The notes beneath the pieces are model-generated. The model did no database searches, was not told where the DNA came from, and saw only the letters and a program-made list of their open reading frames with translations. From contig JBEKUY010000003.1 in the NCBI GenBank assembly GCA_049514555.1, positions 310,001-374,000 on the forward strand: a DNA stretch of 64,000 nucleotides. Direction: 5' to 3'. Position numbers and translations under genes: made by a program. Positions 33,886 to 44,500 of this stretch are shown here, piece by piece (position 1 is the stretch's first letter; every line of letters begins with the position of its first letter). Origin of the DNA: JBEKUY01 sp049514555 (GTDB lineage Bacteria > Acidobacteriota > Terriglobia > Acidiferrales > UBA7541).

Positions 33886-34736
33886 CAGCGCATCCCTCCC
33901 GCCGCCGCGGCCGGCGATGCGTCGTACACCGGCCGAAATGCCGCCACCGCGCGTTCGATGCACGCCGCCAACCCCGGCGCCATGCGATCAAGTATCGAGC
34001 GGTCTTCCGTCGTCACGCTGGAGATCTCGATGGCGATCGCCGGAGCCGCCACCGAGCGCAATTGCCGCACCGCCGCGGTCTGCGCCGAGTTTGGCGAGCC
34101 CTTGAACTGCAGCGCGAGCTGTCCCTGGGCGATGTCGGCGAGCTTCCGGCTCAGCGTCAGATAGGGGGCCTGTGCCCGGTCCCAGGGGATCAACCCGCTC
34201 GCAGCGCCCGGCCCGGCTCCTGCAGAGCTGGACAGAAACGGCGCGTCGGGCAAGGTGTAAACCCGCACCGTGCCCGGCAGCCCCGTTGACCCGACGTGCA
34301 GTGAGATGAAAATCGCGCCGCGCTGCGCGTTCACTAAAGCGGAGCGGTCGTCAAACGTCGGATCTTCGTTGCCTTGCCGCGTCAACAAAACGCGCAGACC
34401 ATCTTTCTCGAGTTCGGTGCGGATTTGGGCCGCGAAATCGAGCACCAGATCGCTTTCGCGTACCCCGCCCACGCCCCGCGCGCCCGGATCGGTCCCGCCA
34501 TGCGCCGGATCAAGCACGACGACGCCGAGCGGCGCGCGCACAGGGGGCTGGAGTTGCGGTGCGGAAACAATTGCCTGTGCGCCCGTGACCGGCGCCGGCA
34601 CGGAAGGAGGAGGTGACTGCGCTTGCGGCGGTGTCGGATTCGCGGGAGCCGCGGATTGTGCTGTGGAGCGCTCCCAAGCCGCGCCGGCAAGCGTGCCCGC
34701 CAGCAGGGTCAACACGAACAAAAACGACGTTCGCAC
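33885..34736 (-). CDS. N-acetylmuramoyl-L-alanine amidase (Amidase_3)
   Basis: The 283-residue protein has a signal peptide (ending near residue 26), a Pro/Gln-rich linker (about 30-65), and the AmiC-type catalytic domain. Zn ligands and catalytic residues are visible in VVLDPAHGGTDPG (His), VRESDLVLD (Glu), FISLHVGS (His) and AIEISSVT (Glu). It cuts the amide bond between MurNAc and the peptide in peptidoglycan. It is translationally coupled to the GerMN protein. Confidence 0.92.
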   Translation of the reverse strand: MRTSFLFVLTLLAGTLAGAAWERSTAQSAAPANPTPPQAQSPPPSVPAPVTGAQAIVSAPQLQPPVRAPLGVVVLDPAHGGTDPGARGVGGVRESDLVLDFAAQIRTELEKDGLRVLLTRQGNEDPTFDDRSALVNAQRGAIFISLHVGSTGLPGTVRVYTLPDAPFLSSSAGAGPGAASGLIPWDRAQAPYLTLSRKLADIAQGQLALQFKGSPNSAQTAAVRQLRSVAAPAIAIEISSVTTEDRSILDRMAPGLAACIERAVAAFRPVYDASPAAAAGGMR

Positions 34737-34849
34737 GCCAAGGAGGATACCAGAAAAAGGAGGTAACGCCGCCGCGGGGGTTCGGCTTAAGCACTGCCTT
34801 CGAACATCAAAGGCGCTTGGTGGCCGGGCGCGTTACGCCGGTGAGACTC

Positions 34850-35968
34850 TTACTGATTGCCAGCTCGCTGCAATGAAGCGTCCAGCTTCTGCGAATCGAT
34901 ATTCATGGCTTTCAGTTCTCTCGCGACATCCTTCCATTCTTTTTCGTTCATTGCCTTTCTGAGAATCACCAGGGAATGTGGCGCGTCGGCGTCCTTCTTT
35001 TGTGCAAGCCGCAAATACAATAGGAACGCGGCAGGCCGATCCACTGCTCCGCCCTCGCCAGCCGCGTACATTCTTGCCAGCGCTTTCATCGCAGCAACAT
35101 TCCCTCGGGCCGCGGCCTGCTGGTACCAAAGCCTGGCTTTTACCTGATCCTTCTTCGCGCCTAACCCAAACTCGTACGCCTGCCCCAGGGCATTCATGCA
35201 GTCACACGCACGGTTCTCAGAGTGCTGTTTCCGAACTTCGTTGCACCAGTACTCTGCCTGGTAAAGATCTAGCGGCACTCCTAGGCCGGCAATGGACCTG
35301 ATCGCCAATGCCGCCTGGGCCTCATCGTCGCCTTCTTCGGCCGCTTTCCACCACCACCGTGCGGCTTCAGCCTGGTCTTGCTGCAGTACGTCGCCCTTTT
35401 CATAGATCTTCGCGATTTCCTTCCATCCTCTAAGAATGACAATGGGCTTGAGTTCTGCGTCGGCTCTCTTGAGCGCCTCCACCGCACCCTCGCTACCTGC
35501 TTGCTTTGCTAGCGTGAACCAGGCGTACGCTGCCGCGTCGTCGATATCCACTCCATCACCGTTGTAGTATGCAGTCCCGAGGCTGTACATGGCGTCAGCA
35601 TGATTCTGACGCGCGGCTTTGCGATACCATTTGAGCGCCTCGGCTTTGTCTTGCGCCACACAATCGCCGTTCCGGTACATCGTGCCGAGGGCATACTGGG
35701 CATCTGCATTTCCTCCTTCGGCAGCCATGCGAATCCACTTTGTTGCCACGGCGTCGTCCTGTGAAACGCCGTCGCCATTGGCATATGCTTTTCCGAGTTC
35801 CAATTGTGCTTTGGCATCACCCGCTTCGGCCTTGGCTTGCAGTTCAACGAACTGAGACCGAGTCAGCTCTTTTGCGGGCGCCGCGGGCTGATTGGGGTTC
35901 TGCTGGGCGACGGAGCCTGAGGGGAGGGCAAGGGAGAGGACTAACGCGACTAGTACCTGGGTGAACAT
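34850..35968 (-). CDS. Secreted Sel1-repeat protein
   Basis: A 372-residue product with a signal peptide (ends near SVA-Q) and about six or seven Sel1-like repeats (for example DAKAQLELGKAYANGDGVSQD, DAQYALGTMYRNGDCVAQDKAEALKWYRKAA). The repeats form an alpha-solenoid scaffold used in protein-protein interactions. The middle repeats are degenerate (about 180-270) and contain a CDC cluster. Function is unknown. Confidence 0.85.
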   Translation of the reverse strand: MFTQVLVALVLSLALPSGSVAQQNPNQPAAPAKELTRSQFVELQAKAEAGDAKAQLELGKAYANGDGVSQDDAVATKWIRMAAEGGNADAQYALGTMYRNGDCVAQDKAEALKWYRKAARQNHADAMYSLGTAYYNGDGVDIDDAAAYAWFTLAKQAGSEGAVEALKRADAELKPIVILRGWKEIAKIYEKGDVLQQDQAEAARWWWKAAEEGDDEAQAALAIRSIAGLGVPLDLYQAEYWCNEVRKQHSENRACDCMNALGQAYEFGLGAKKDQVKARLWYQQAAARGNVAAMKALARMYAAGEGGAVDRPAAFLLYLRLAQKKDADAPHSLVILRKAMNEKEWKDVARELKAMNIDSQKLDASLQRAGNQ

Positions 35969-36092
35969 AGTGCGCCGAGTATAACTCCAAATGAGCGCAA
36001 TTCCAGGCGCGCAACAGAGCTATATCTCACCTAGCTCGCCCCCAGGAGCGGGTTAGGCCGTCGTGAGTACCGTTTTGAAAAACCTTGGCGTC

Positions 36093-36533
36093 CTACTGCT
36101 GAGGAGGCGCGCCTTCGCCTTCGTGATGGCCGTGGTGCTCGCCCCACTCCTCTTGCCGTTCCTTCTGTTGCTCTTTCCAGGCCTTGCGCTGGTCGGGTGT
36201 CAGAAGGGCCTCGATCTGCTTATTGGAATCCTGACGGATCTGGCGCATCTTCTCCATTTTGTCTTCGCGCGAGAGTGAAGAATTATTCCGCAGGTCCTGC
36301 ATTTGAGAGCGCGTGGTGTCGAGGATCTTGGTGATTTGCGTTTTCTGATCGTCGCTGAGGTTCAGTTTCGGGTCGTTCAGGTCGGGACCACGGTCTCCGT
36401 GTCGTTCTGGACCGGCCTGCGTTTTCCCTTGGTCTTGCGGTGGTGCTGCCGGCGGGCCCTGCGCGCGGCTGGCGACGGCCCCGCCGCTCGCCAGAAACAG
36501 CAATGCCAATAGTGCCTGTGTCAGTCGTCTCAT
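36093..36533 (-). CDS. Spy/CpxP-like periplasmic LTXXQ-type protein
   Basis: The preferred ATG follows AAGGAG by nine bases, giving 146 residues. A signal peptide (ends near SRA-Q) precedes a helical domain with LNLSDDQKTQITKIL and LLTPDQRKAWKE, the two LTxxQ-like motifs of the Spy/CpxP family, joined by charged helices. The C-terminus is His/Glu-rich (EEWGEHHGHHEGEG) and could bind metals. Chaperone-like stress protection in the periplasm is suggested by the family. Confidence 0.8.
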   Translation of the reverse strand: MRRLTQALLALLFLASGGAVASRAQGPPAAPPQDQGKTQAGPERHGDRGPDLNDPKLNLSDDQKTQITKILDTTRSQMQDLRNNSSLSREDKMEKMRQIRQDSNKQIEALLTPDQRKAWKEQQKERQEEWGEHHGHHEGEGAPPQQ

Positions 36534-36673
36534 CCTGTGCATCTCCTTGGGTTCTTTTCCCATTGTTCTCATTGAGCTGGGCTACATCCCATTGGACTCG
36601 CGGCAGCGGCGCGCGGTTTCACCTAGTTGCGGGCATCTCCGCGCGCCCGCGATCCCTTTCCGAGTTCGCGCGG

Positions 36674-37453
36674 CTACTTCAAATGCTCGCGCAGAAACGC
36701 GGTTGTCCGCTCCCAGGCATCCTTGGTGGCTTCTGGGCGATAACCGTCTTTGTTGTTCGGGTTTTCGAACGCGTGCCCCGCGCCGTCGTAGATCTTCACG
36801 TCGATGGACTTCCCCGCCGCATTCATTGCCGTTCCAAACGCCTTGACCGCCTCGGGAGTAATGCCGCGGTCCTCCGCGCCGAAGTTCCCGAGCACGGCCG
36901 CGTGGATCGCCTGGATGGCCGTGGAATCGGTGGGCATCGCGCCGTAGTTGACCACGGACGCCGCGAGGCGCGGCTCCGCAACGGCGAGTTGCAGCGAGTA
37001 TCCGCCGCCCATGCACCATCCGTCCGAGGCAATCTTTCGCGGATTCACGTCCGGCCGCGACGCGAGATAGTCAAACGCCGCCTTCAAGTCCCGCACGCCG
37101 CGATCCTGCGGCAAGCCGCGCATCAGCTCGTGGGCTTCCTCGGGAGTCGCTGCGGTCTTGCCGCGATAGAGGTCCACCGCCAGCGCTACGTACCCTTGTT
37201 CGGCGAATTTCTGCGCCTGCTCCTTCACCCAGTCGTTCAATCCCCACCATTCGTGAATCACGATCACCGCCGGATGTTTGTTTACCCCGGCCTGGCCGGG
37301 GCCGCCTGCTTCCGGCAGCGCCAGGTACGCCGTTACGTTCTCGTCTCCACTCCTGTAGCTGATCATCTGCGTCTTCACCAGCCTGGCCTCGAGAACGAAC
37401 ACCAAGCCCAGCCCCGCCAGGATCGTGAGCATGAAAATCCACTTACGGTTCAT
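36674..37453 (-). CDS. Dienelactone hydrolase-family secreted/membrane-anchored hydrolase
   Basis: The ATG follows GGAGGCGACCG, giving 259 residues. An N-terminal signal/anchor helix (WIFMLTILAGLGLVFVLEA) precedes an alpha/beta-hydrolase domain. Features are VIVIHEWWGLN (the Glu of the family), GWCMGGGYS (cysteine nucleophile) and GAGHAFENP (His). Dienelactone hydrolases open lactones in aromatic degradation, but many relatives have other, unknown substrates. Confidence 0.88.
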   Translation of the reverse strand: MNRKWIFMLTILAGLGLVFVLEARLVKTQMISYRSGDENVTAYLALPEAGGPGQAGVNKHPAVIVIHEWWGLNDWVKEQAQKFAEQGYVALAVDLYRGKTAATPEEAHELMRGLPQDRGVRDLKAAFDYLASRPDVNPRKIASDGWCMGGGYSLQLAVAEPRLAASVVNYGAMPTDSTAIQAIHAAVLGNFGAEDRGITPEAVKAFGTAMNAAGKSIDVKIYDGAGHAFENPNNKDGYRPEATKDAWERTTAFLREHLK

Positions 37454-37546
37454 CGGTCGCCTCCTCATTCGAAAGTGATCTCAATGCGCGCAGCACGACC
37501 TTTCGGCCGCGCGCGTTCTCCTGCCTGTTCCTGTTTGGAGTGAGAG

Positions 37547-38131
37547 TTATTTCGCCGCGTTGCCCTGCAGCTCCGCGAGCGCCGCCAGCACTTCTTCGCT
37601 GTGCTTGGTGGGGTTCACTCCGATGAACGTTTTCGCGATCACGCCCTTCGGATTGATGAGGAAGGTGTTTCGCGCCGCCAGCGTCATCCCGTTATATTGC
37701 ATCACCGATCCGTACTTCGACGAGACCTCGTGGTCGGTGTCCGCCAGCAGCTTGAAGTTCAGCCCTTCCTTGGTGCAGAACGCCTTGTGCGAATCCGCTG
37801 TGTCGACGCTCACGCCGAGAATCACCGCGTTCTTCTGCTCGTACTGCGCGAGGTCGCGCTGGAAATTATGCGCCTCGACCGTGCACCCGCTCGTGAAATC
37901 CTTGGGATAGAAGTAGAGCACCACCCACTTCCCCCGGTACTCTTGCAGATTCACGGCCGCGCCTTCCTGCGAGTTCAGCTTGAAGTCCGGCGCGACGCTT
38001 CCCGCGGCGGGCGGCTTTTCGTCAGCGCGTGCGGTACCGAAACCTGCTGCGAGAGCGAACGCCGCCGCGCCAAACAAAGCAATCATGAGCACTTGCATGC
38101 ATGGATTTCCCGCGATTTGTGTCGTTTTCAT
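37547..38131 (-). CDS. Secreted peroxiredoxin of the BCP/PrxQ type
   Basis: The ATG follows GGAGGAGGGG. The 194-residue precursor has a signal peptide ending near ARA-D (about 36). The peroxidatic cysteine is in PKDFTSGCTVEA and a second cysteine occurs in KAFCTKEG, outside the +5 position used by many BCP proteins. It should detoxify peroxides in the periplasm with an unknown reductant. Confidence 0.92.
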   Translation of the reverse strand: MKTTQIAGNPCMQVLMIALFGAAAFALAAGFGTARADEKPPAAGSVAPDFKLNSQEGAAVNLQEYRGKWVVLYFYPKDFTSGCTVEAHNFQRDLAQYEQKNAVILGVSVDTADSHKAFCTKEGLNFKLLADTDHEVSSKYGSVMQYNGMTLAARNTFLINPKGVIAKTFIGVNPTKHSEEVLAALAELQGNAAK

Positions 38132-38377
38132 CTTCCCCCTCCTCCCCTATGATGCCCTAACTCGCGCCCAGTTGCTCGCACAATCGTCCCGCGCCCCCGC
38201 CGCACCGAGGCCCAATCGCCGTCGTGGGGAGTCTGCCACCGGCGCGGAGCGGTGCAGCAGAGGGCAGGTGACCCGCCCGGAGCAGCCCGAAAGGAATTCA
38301 CAGGCTATTGATATTTGTGGCGAGACTTTTTAGCCATCTGGGAGTATAGTCCCCCCACCCTTGGGAGGTGAGGTCAG

Positions 38378-38608
38378 GTGCTCACACTCCTCAAAGAGCA
38401 TCGGTATCGTGTCCAGATTGGTGCGGAAGCCCGGACTCTCCTCGTTGAGGAGCATATCTCGGGAATGACGGGGTGGGCTGGCAAGTTCAGGACCATGATC
38501 CCCAGTGATTCCACCGGGGAATCCAGAACCATCTACGGATCAAGCGATCAGGAAGTGGCCTATCTGGCCGCGGAGTATTTGAACCTTCGAAGACGCGATG
38601 CCGCGTAA
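38378..38608 (+). CDS. Small hypothetical protein
   Basis: A GTG start follows GGGAGGTGAGGTCA. The 76-residue soluble product begins MLTLLKEHRYRVQ and contains HISGMTGWAGKF and EVAYLAAEYLNLRRRD. A TATAGT element is upstream. No family is recognised; composition and start signal suggest a real gene. Confidence 0.5.
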   Translation: MLTLLKEHRYRVQIGAEARTLLVEEHISGMTGWAGKFRTMIPSDSTGESRTIYGSSDQEVAYLAAEYLNLRRRDAA

Positions 38609-38768
38609 GTCGTTCCTTCGATGCTCGGCTTTCGATCCCGAATGAAGCAGGAGATGTGTACTCATCAACTGTGCTGTTGCAGTGCTCGCCAGCCGGAAAG
38701 TCTTTCCCCCAAGCCAGAGAATTGCCGTGATCGAGCAGGCGTGTCCTGATGCTCTGTGGAGGTGATTC

Positions 38769-39725
38769 TTGCGACTCAGAACGGCCCAGTGTGCTTTGAT
38801 TGCTTCAATTCTCTGCCCTGCGGCATGCCTTGTTTCTCAATCGACTCCTGAACAACCTCAGCGGGTCATGGTTGATTGGCAAACAGAAAGAGCTCTGCTG
38901 ATCGCCGCCGATACTCCCAGGTATCCGCCCCTGGCTCGAGCGGCTCAGCTTGAGGGAGCCGTTCGGGTTGACCTTGTCGTTGCCAGGGACGGCTCAACGA
39001 AAGAGGCCAAGGTTCTCTCTGGGCCTCCCCTATTCATGCAGGTTGCATTAGATGCGATTCGTACCTGGCGCTTCAAGCCGACCTTCGTTGCGGGTGCAGC
39101 AGTCGAAGTGAGAACCATCGCGGTGGTGCCTTTCTTCCTGCCCGGCCGTGATGCCTCCATGTACCTCTCTCCGTACCGGAAGGCTGTGGAGAAGCATCGC
39201 AACGATCCGAGGGCCCACGTGGTTCTGGGGACAGAATTGCTGAACATGGGTGAAGCGGAGGAAGCGGCGGCTGAATTTCGCCGCGCAATTTCGCTTGATC
39301 CGAACGATCCCAGCGCGCACTTTGGCTTGGGGGATGCCCTCGGCACAAAAGGCGACCTCGATCCGGCGATCAAGGCGTATCGCCATGGGCTTTCGCTGAA
39401 TCCTGAGGCGACGGACGCTCGCTTTGTTCTGGCCGGCCTGCTGTGGCGGAGCGGCCAGTTGGACAGTGCAATAGCGGAGTACCGGTCCGCACTGCAATTA
39501 AGGCCGAAAGATGGCCTGCAACACCACGACTTCGGGATGCTCTTAATGAATAAAGGTGACGTGGACGCCGCGATCAATGAATTCAAGCTGGCAATACAGT
39601 ATGGGGCAGGTAGTCCATCCACTCACTACGAATTGGGCCGCGCATTGGAGCAGAAGGGTGACATTGCTGCTGCGCGGAATGAATATCGAAAGGCGACCAG
39701 ACAAGCAGGCAGTCCGCAAGAATAG
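38769..39725 (+). CDS. TonB C-terminal domain plus TPR-repeat protein
   Basis: The TTG start follows GGAGG at a 6-base spacing. The 318 residues include a signal peptide, a TonB-like C-terminal domain placed at the front (about 50-125; YPPLARAAQLEGAVRVDLVVARDGSTKEAKVLSGP), and five TPR repeats (about 135-315; AEEAAAEFRRAISLDPNDPSAHFGLGDAL). In this arrangement the TonB fold probably acts as a periplasmic interaction module rather than an energy transducer with a membrane anchor. Confidence 0.88.
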   Translation: MRLRTAQCALIASILCPAACLVSQSTPEQPQRVMVDWQTERALLIAADTPRYPPLARAAQLEGAVRVDLVVARDGSTKEAKVLSGPPLFMQVALDAIRTWRFKPTFVAGAAVEVRTIAVVPFFLPGRDASMYLSPYRKAVEKHRNDPRAHVVLGTELLNMGEAEEAAAEFRRAISLDPNDPSAHFGLGDALGTKGDLDPAIKAYRHGLSLNPEATDARFVLAGLLWRSGQLDSAIAEYRSALQLRPKDGLQHHDFGMLLMNKGDVDAAINEFKLAIQYGAGSPSTHYELGRALEQKGDIAAARNEYRKATRQAGSPQE

Positions 39726-39928
39726 GAATGAGTTCTCTGTTGCCGGTGGTCACTTGCGCAAAGGGGAGTCCGTCCAGATTCCCTCTTGTCCGTTTTCTGC
39801 TAGGGTAGTATTAGTACGATCAGTCGAATTTCAGGTCTCCAGCGCAAAGCTGTAGCGGATTTCGCTGAAGCCGGGCGTGTGGAATTCTCCGCAAAACATC
39901 GCCGAACGCGGCGATCAGGGGGCTTAAC

Positions 39929-41578
39929 GTGAAACTGATATCAGCATGTCTCGCGATGGCTGGATTGGCCGGCCTGTTGGCAGCGTCGGCGCTCGGGCAG
40001 GCGCCTCCGCAAGCGGATGCGAAGAAGCAGGAATCGAGCCCGCTCTATCGCATTACTGTGGTCGCGCGCACGACCAAGGCCATCAACTACCGCCACCTCA
40101 GTGGGCCAACCAAGATCGATTTCAAGGGCACAGTCCTGCTCCCGCTGGCTCGTGGCCAAGCCAAGGTGGAGAGCAAGCGCGGGGCCGTGCGCATCCAGGC
40201 GCAGTTCGAGAAGCTCGAGCCCGCGTCGCGTTTCGGCCCGGAATTTCTCACTTACGTGCTCTGGGCCATCTCCCCGGAGGGCCGGGCCAATAATCTGGGC
40301 GAGGTGCAGCTGCAAGGGCAGAAGAGCAAGTTGGACGTCACCGCACAGTTCCAGGCCTTTGCGCTGATCGTGACCGCCGAGCCCTATTTTGCCGTCATCC
40401 AGCCGAGTGAAGTGGTGGTGCTCGAAAACATGGTGCGGCCCGATACCATCGGCAGCGTCCAGGAGATGGATGCCAAACTTGACCTGCTGCAGCGCGGGCA
40501 ATACTCGGTCGTGCAAGGCGGTTTCGAGGCCGCGGTGCAAGACCCGCGCATCCCGCTCAGTCTCTTGGAAGCCCGGAACGCCGTGCAGATCGCCAAGGCC
40601 GCAGGCGCGGAAAACTACGCGCCCGACAGTCTGAAGAAGGCCGCGCAGCTCCTCCAAGACGCCGAGAACGGCCAGGCGCACAAGCGCGATAAGAAATCGA
40701 TCGAGATGTCGGCGCGCGAAGCGGTTCAGACCGCAGAAGACGCCCGCGCGATCACCGTCAAGCGCCTTGACGAGGAACGAGTGGAGAAGGAACGGCGGGC
40801 CGCCGCCGAGCGCGAGGCGCAAGCCAAAGCGCAGGCCGAAGCCGCGGAACGCGCCAAGCTGGAAGCGCAGTTGGCCTCGGAACGCGCCGCTCGGGAAAAG
40901 GCCGAAGCGGAAACAGCTCGCGCGGCCGCTTTGGCACAGCAGCAGGCCGCTCAGGAACAAGCGGATAAGGCGCGCCTGGATTCCGAGCGCGCGGCCCGTG
41001 AAAAGGCCGAGGCGGACAAAGCCCGTGACGCGGCTCAGGCACAGCAACTGGCGGCTCAGGCGGAGGCGGACCGCGCGCGCAGTCAGGCGGAAGCGGCTGA
41101 ACGCGCCCGGCAACAGGCCGAGGCGGAGAAAGCGGAACTCCGCAAACGCCTTCTGGACCAGTTGAATTCCATCCTGCAAACGCGCGATACCGCGCGGGGT
41201 TTAATCGTCAACATGTCGGACGTGCTCTTCGACTTCGGCAAGTACACACTGAAGCCCGGCGCCCGGGAAAAATTGGCCAAGATTTCCGGGATTGTCCTGG
41301 CCCATCCCGGTTTGAAGCTGCAGGTCGAGGGTCACACCGATAGCGTCGGCAGCGATCAGTTCAACCAAGTGCTCTCCGAACAGCGCGCTGCTTCGGTGCG
41401 CGACTTCCTCGTGGAACAGGGAGTAGCGGCGGGCTCGGTCAGCGCGCGCGGGTTCGGCAAGACTCAGCCGGTGGCCTCCAACGATACGCCCGAAGGAAGG
41501 CAGAGAAATCGCCGCGTGGAGCTTGTGGTTACCGGCGAAGCCATCGGCGCGGCCGGCTCGGACACCGTTCCTCAGTAG
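39929..41578 (+). CDS. OmpA-family protein with long coiled coil and DUF4398-like region
   Basis: A GTG start gives 549 residues. A signal peptide ends near ALG-Q, residues 25-190 are beta-rich, and a helical DUF4398-like segment (about 205-260; AKAAGAENYAPDSLKKAAQL) leads into an Ala/Glu/Lys/Arg-rich coiled coil of about 160 residues. The OmpA C-terminal domain (about 425-535; VLFDFGKYTLKPGAREKL, VEGHTDSVG, RGFGKTQPVASN) binds peptidoglycan. It probably spans the periplasm as a tether. Confidence 0.88.
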   Translation: MKLISACLAMAGLAGLLAASALGQAPPQADAKKQESSPLYRITVVARTTKAINYRHLSGPTKIDFKGTVLLPLARGQAKVESKRGAVRIQAQFEKLEPASRFGPEFLTYVLWAISPEGRANNLGEVQLQGQKSKLDVTAQFQAFALIVTAEPYFAVIQPSEVVVLENMVRPDTIGSVQEMDAKLDLLQRGQYSVVQGGFEAAVQDPRIPLSLLEARNAVQIAKAAGAENYAPDSLKKAAQLLQDAENGQAHKRDKKSIEMSAREAVQTAEDARAITVKRLDEERVEKERRAAAEREAQAKAQAEAAERAKLEAQLASERAAREKAEAETARAAALAQQQAAQEQADKARLDSERAAREKAEADKARDAAQAQQLAAQAEADRARSQAEAAERARQQAEAEKAELRKRLLDQLNSILQTRDTARGLIVNMSDVLFDFGKYTLKPGAREKLAKISGIVLAHPGLKLQVEGHTDSVGSDQFNQVLSEQRAASVRDFLVEQGVAAGSVSARGFGKTQPVASNDTPEGRQRNRRVELVVTGEAIGAAGSDTVPQ

Positions 41579-41594
41579 GGCCAAGGGTAGCTGC

Positions 41595-44500
41595 TTACGC
41601 ACCCTCGTGTGTTGGGGACGGAGAGGAAGGAGTAGCGCTCTTCTTTTCCCGCCCGCTCTGAAGCGTCTTCACTAGGACGTAGAGCACCGGGATGAAGACC
41701 AAGTTGAGGAAAGTCGAGGCGATCATCCCGCCGAAGACCGTCGTGCCGACCGATCGGCGGCTGATGTGTCCCGCGCCGGTCGCCAGCACGAGCGGCAAGA
41801 CTCCCAGGATGAATGCCAGCGAGGTCATCAGGATCGGCCGCAGGCGTATGCGGGCCGCTTCGATCGCGGCATCTACAATCGAGAGGCCCTTTTCGCGCAG
41901 TTGCTCCGCAAACTCCACGATCAGAATCGCGTTCTTGCTCGCCAGGCCGATGAGCATGACGAGCCCCACCTGGCAGTACACGTCGTTCTCCTGTCCACGC
42001 AGAGCTTGCGCGCCGATTGCTCCCAGCAAAGCCATCGGAACGGCCAGTAGGACGATGAAGGGCAGCGAGAAGCTTTCGTACTGCGCCGCCAGCGTCAGAT
42101 ACACAACGAGCAGGCCGAGGCCAAACAACAGGAACGCTTGCCCGCCGGATTGAATCTCTTCCAATGAAATCCCCGTCCACTCGTAGGCGAAGCCCGGGGG
42201 CAACACCTTCTTCGCCACGGCCTCCATGGCGGCTATCCCCTCGCCCGAGCTGCGTCCCGGCGCGGCCGAGCCGTCGATTTCCGAGGACCGGAAGAGATTG
42301 TAGTGGCTGATGATTTGCGGCGATGCTGTTTGCGTCACCGCCACCAGGTTTTCCAGCGGAATCATCGTGCCGCGGTCGGAGCGCACGTAATATTGGCGAA
42401 TGTCCCGCGGCTGCGCGCGGAACTCCTTGTCCGCCTGCACGTACACGCGGTAGGAGCGGTTGTTGAAGTCAAAATCGTTCACGTACACGGAGCCCATGTA
42501 CACCTGGAGCGCGTCGGTGATCTGGTTCAGCGGCACTTGCAGCCCTTTGGACTTCTCGCGATCGATCGTGACCAGGAATTGTGGATCGTTGACGCTGAAG
42601 CTGCTGAACAAGCCGGTGAGTTCGCGGCTGCCATAACCTGCCTGGACGGTTCCTTGCGTGACGTCGGCAAGTTGTTGGAGTGAAGTGCCTCGCAGATCCT
42701 CGACGACGAATTGGAATCCGCCGAAAGTGCCCAGGCCCTCCACCGCAGGTGGCGCGAAGGGAATCACCAGCGCGCCGGAGATTCCCGCGAAGGCTCCGCG
42801 CAGGCGATTGATGACCGCGCCGGCAGAATGCTCATCACCCTTGCGCTTATCGTAATCCTGCAAAGAAGCGAACAGAATGCCCCGATTCGGCGCCGCCCCC
42901 CCGAAGCTGAATCCGGCGACGGCAAATGCCCCTTGGATCTCGGGGACCTTGCTCATGACCGCTTCCGTCTGCCCCAAAATGTTCGTCGTGTACTCGAGGG
43001 ACGCGCCAGGCGGCGCCTGCACTAGGACCATGAAGTACCCGGCGTCCTCCTGCGGAACGAAAGCCTTCGGGACGATCCGATAGACCCAGTAGGTCAATCC
43101 CAGGCCGGCCAAAAAGAGGGCCAGGGCAACGATCTTGTGCCGCAAGATGCCGCGGAGGCTGGCCTGGTAGCCGCGGGTGAAGCTGGCCAATCCCCGGTTG
43201 ACTCCGCTGAATACGCGGCTCTTCCGCTTGTGGCGGGTATGCCCCAGGAACAGCGCGGAAAGCGAGGGCGTCAGCGTCAATGCGTTGAACGCGGAGATGG
43301 AGATGGAAAACGCGATCGTCAGCGCAAATTGCCGGAAGAGAATTCCCGTGGTGCCGGGGAACAAGGCGACCGGAAGAAAAACCGCCACCAGAACCAGCGA
43401 CGTGGCGATCACCGCGCCCGTCACTTCCTTCATGGCCGCCGACGCTGCGTTGTGCGGCTCGCTGATGCCTTCGGCGATGTGGCGCTGCACGTTTTCGATC
43501 ACCACGATGGCGTCGTCAACGACCAGCCCGGTGGCCAGCGTAATGCCGAACAGCGTCAGCGTGTTGATGGAGAATCCGAAAAGCTTCACAAAGGCGAACG
43601 TCCCGATCAGCGAGACCGGAATCGTGACCGCCGGGATGAAGGTGCTTCGCCAATCCTGCAGGAAAATGAAGATCACCAGGATGACGAGAAGGATGGCTTG
43701 GATCAAAGTGATGAGAACTTCGCGGATGGATTCGCCGACCACGGTGGTCGTGTCGAAGGCCATCGCGTATTTCATTCCGGGCGGGAAGCGCTTCGAGAGA
43801 CGCTCCAGTTCAGCCTTCGCCGCTTGGTCCACCGCCAGCGCGTTCGCGCCCGGCAACTGCGTCACGGCGAAACCGGTGGCGTCATGCCCATTGAAGCGCA
43901 AGTTCGCGCTGTAGTCTTCGGCGCCCAACTCGGCGCGGCCCACGTCCCTTAGCCGGACGAGCGTGCCGTCCGAGCCCGTCTTCAAGACGATGTTTTCAAA
44001 CTCCGCCGGCTCCACTAGGCGTCCGATCGCCCGCACGCTGATCTGGACCATCTGGCCCGGTTGTGTGGGAGGCTGGCCGATCTGGCCCGCGGCGACTTGC
44101 ACGTTTTGTTCCTGCAAAGCGGCCAAAACGTCGGTCGCAGTCAAGCCGCGCGAAGCCATGCGCAGGGGATCGAGCCACAGGCGCATCGAGTACTTTCTTT
44201 CGCCGAAAATGAAGACGTCGGCCACGCCGGGAACCCGTTTAAGCGCATCCCGAACGTAGAGATCCAGATAGTTGCTGAGAAAGAGGCTGTCGTATTCGCC
44301 GTGCTCGGCATACACGCCGACACCGAACACGAACCCGGCCCCAGACTTGGAAATGTAGATTCCCGTCGTTTTGACTTCGTTGGGAAGTCTGCCGAGAGCG
44401 GCGTTCACCCGGTTTTGCACGTCCACGGCCGCCAGGTCCACGTTTCGAGTGATGTCGAACGTAACGTTGATCGAGCTCGAGCCGTCGTTGCCGCTCGAGG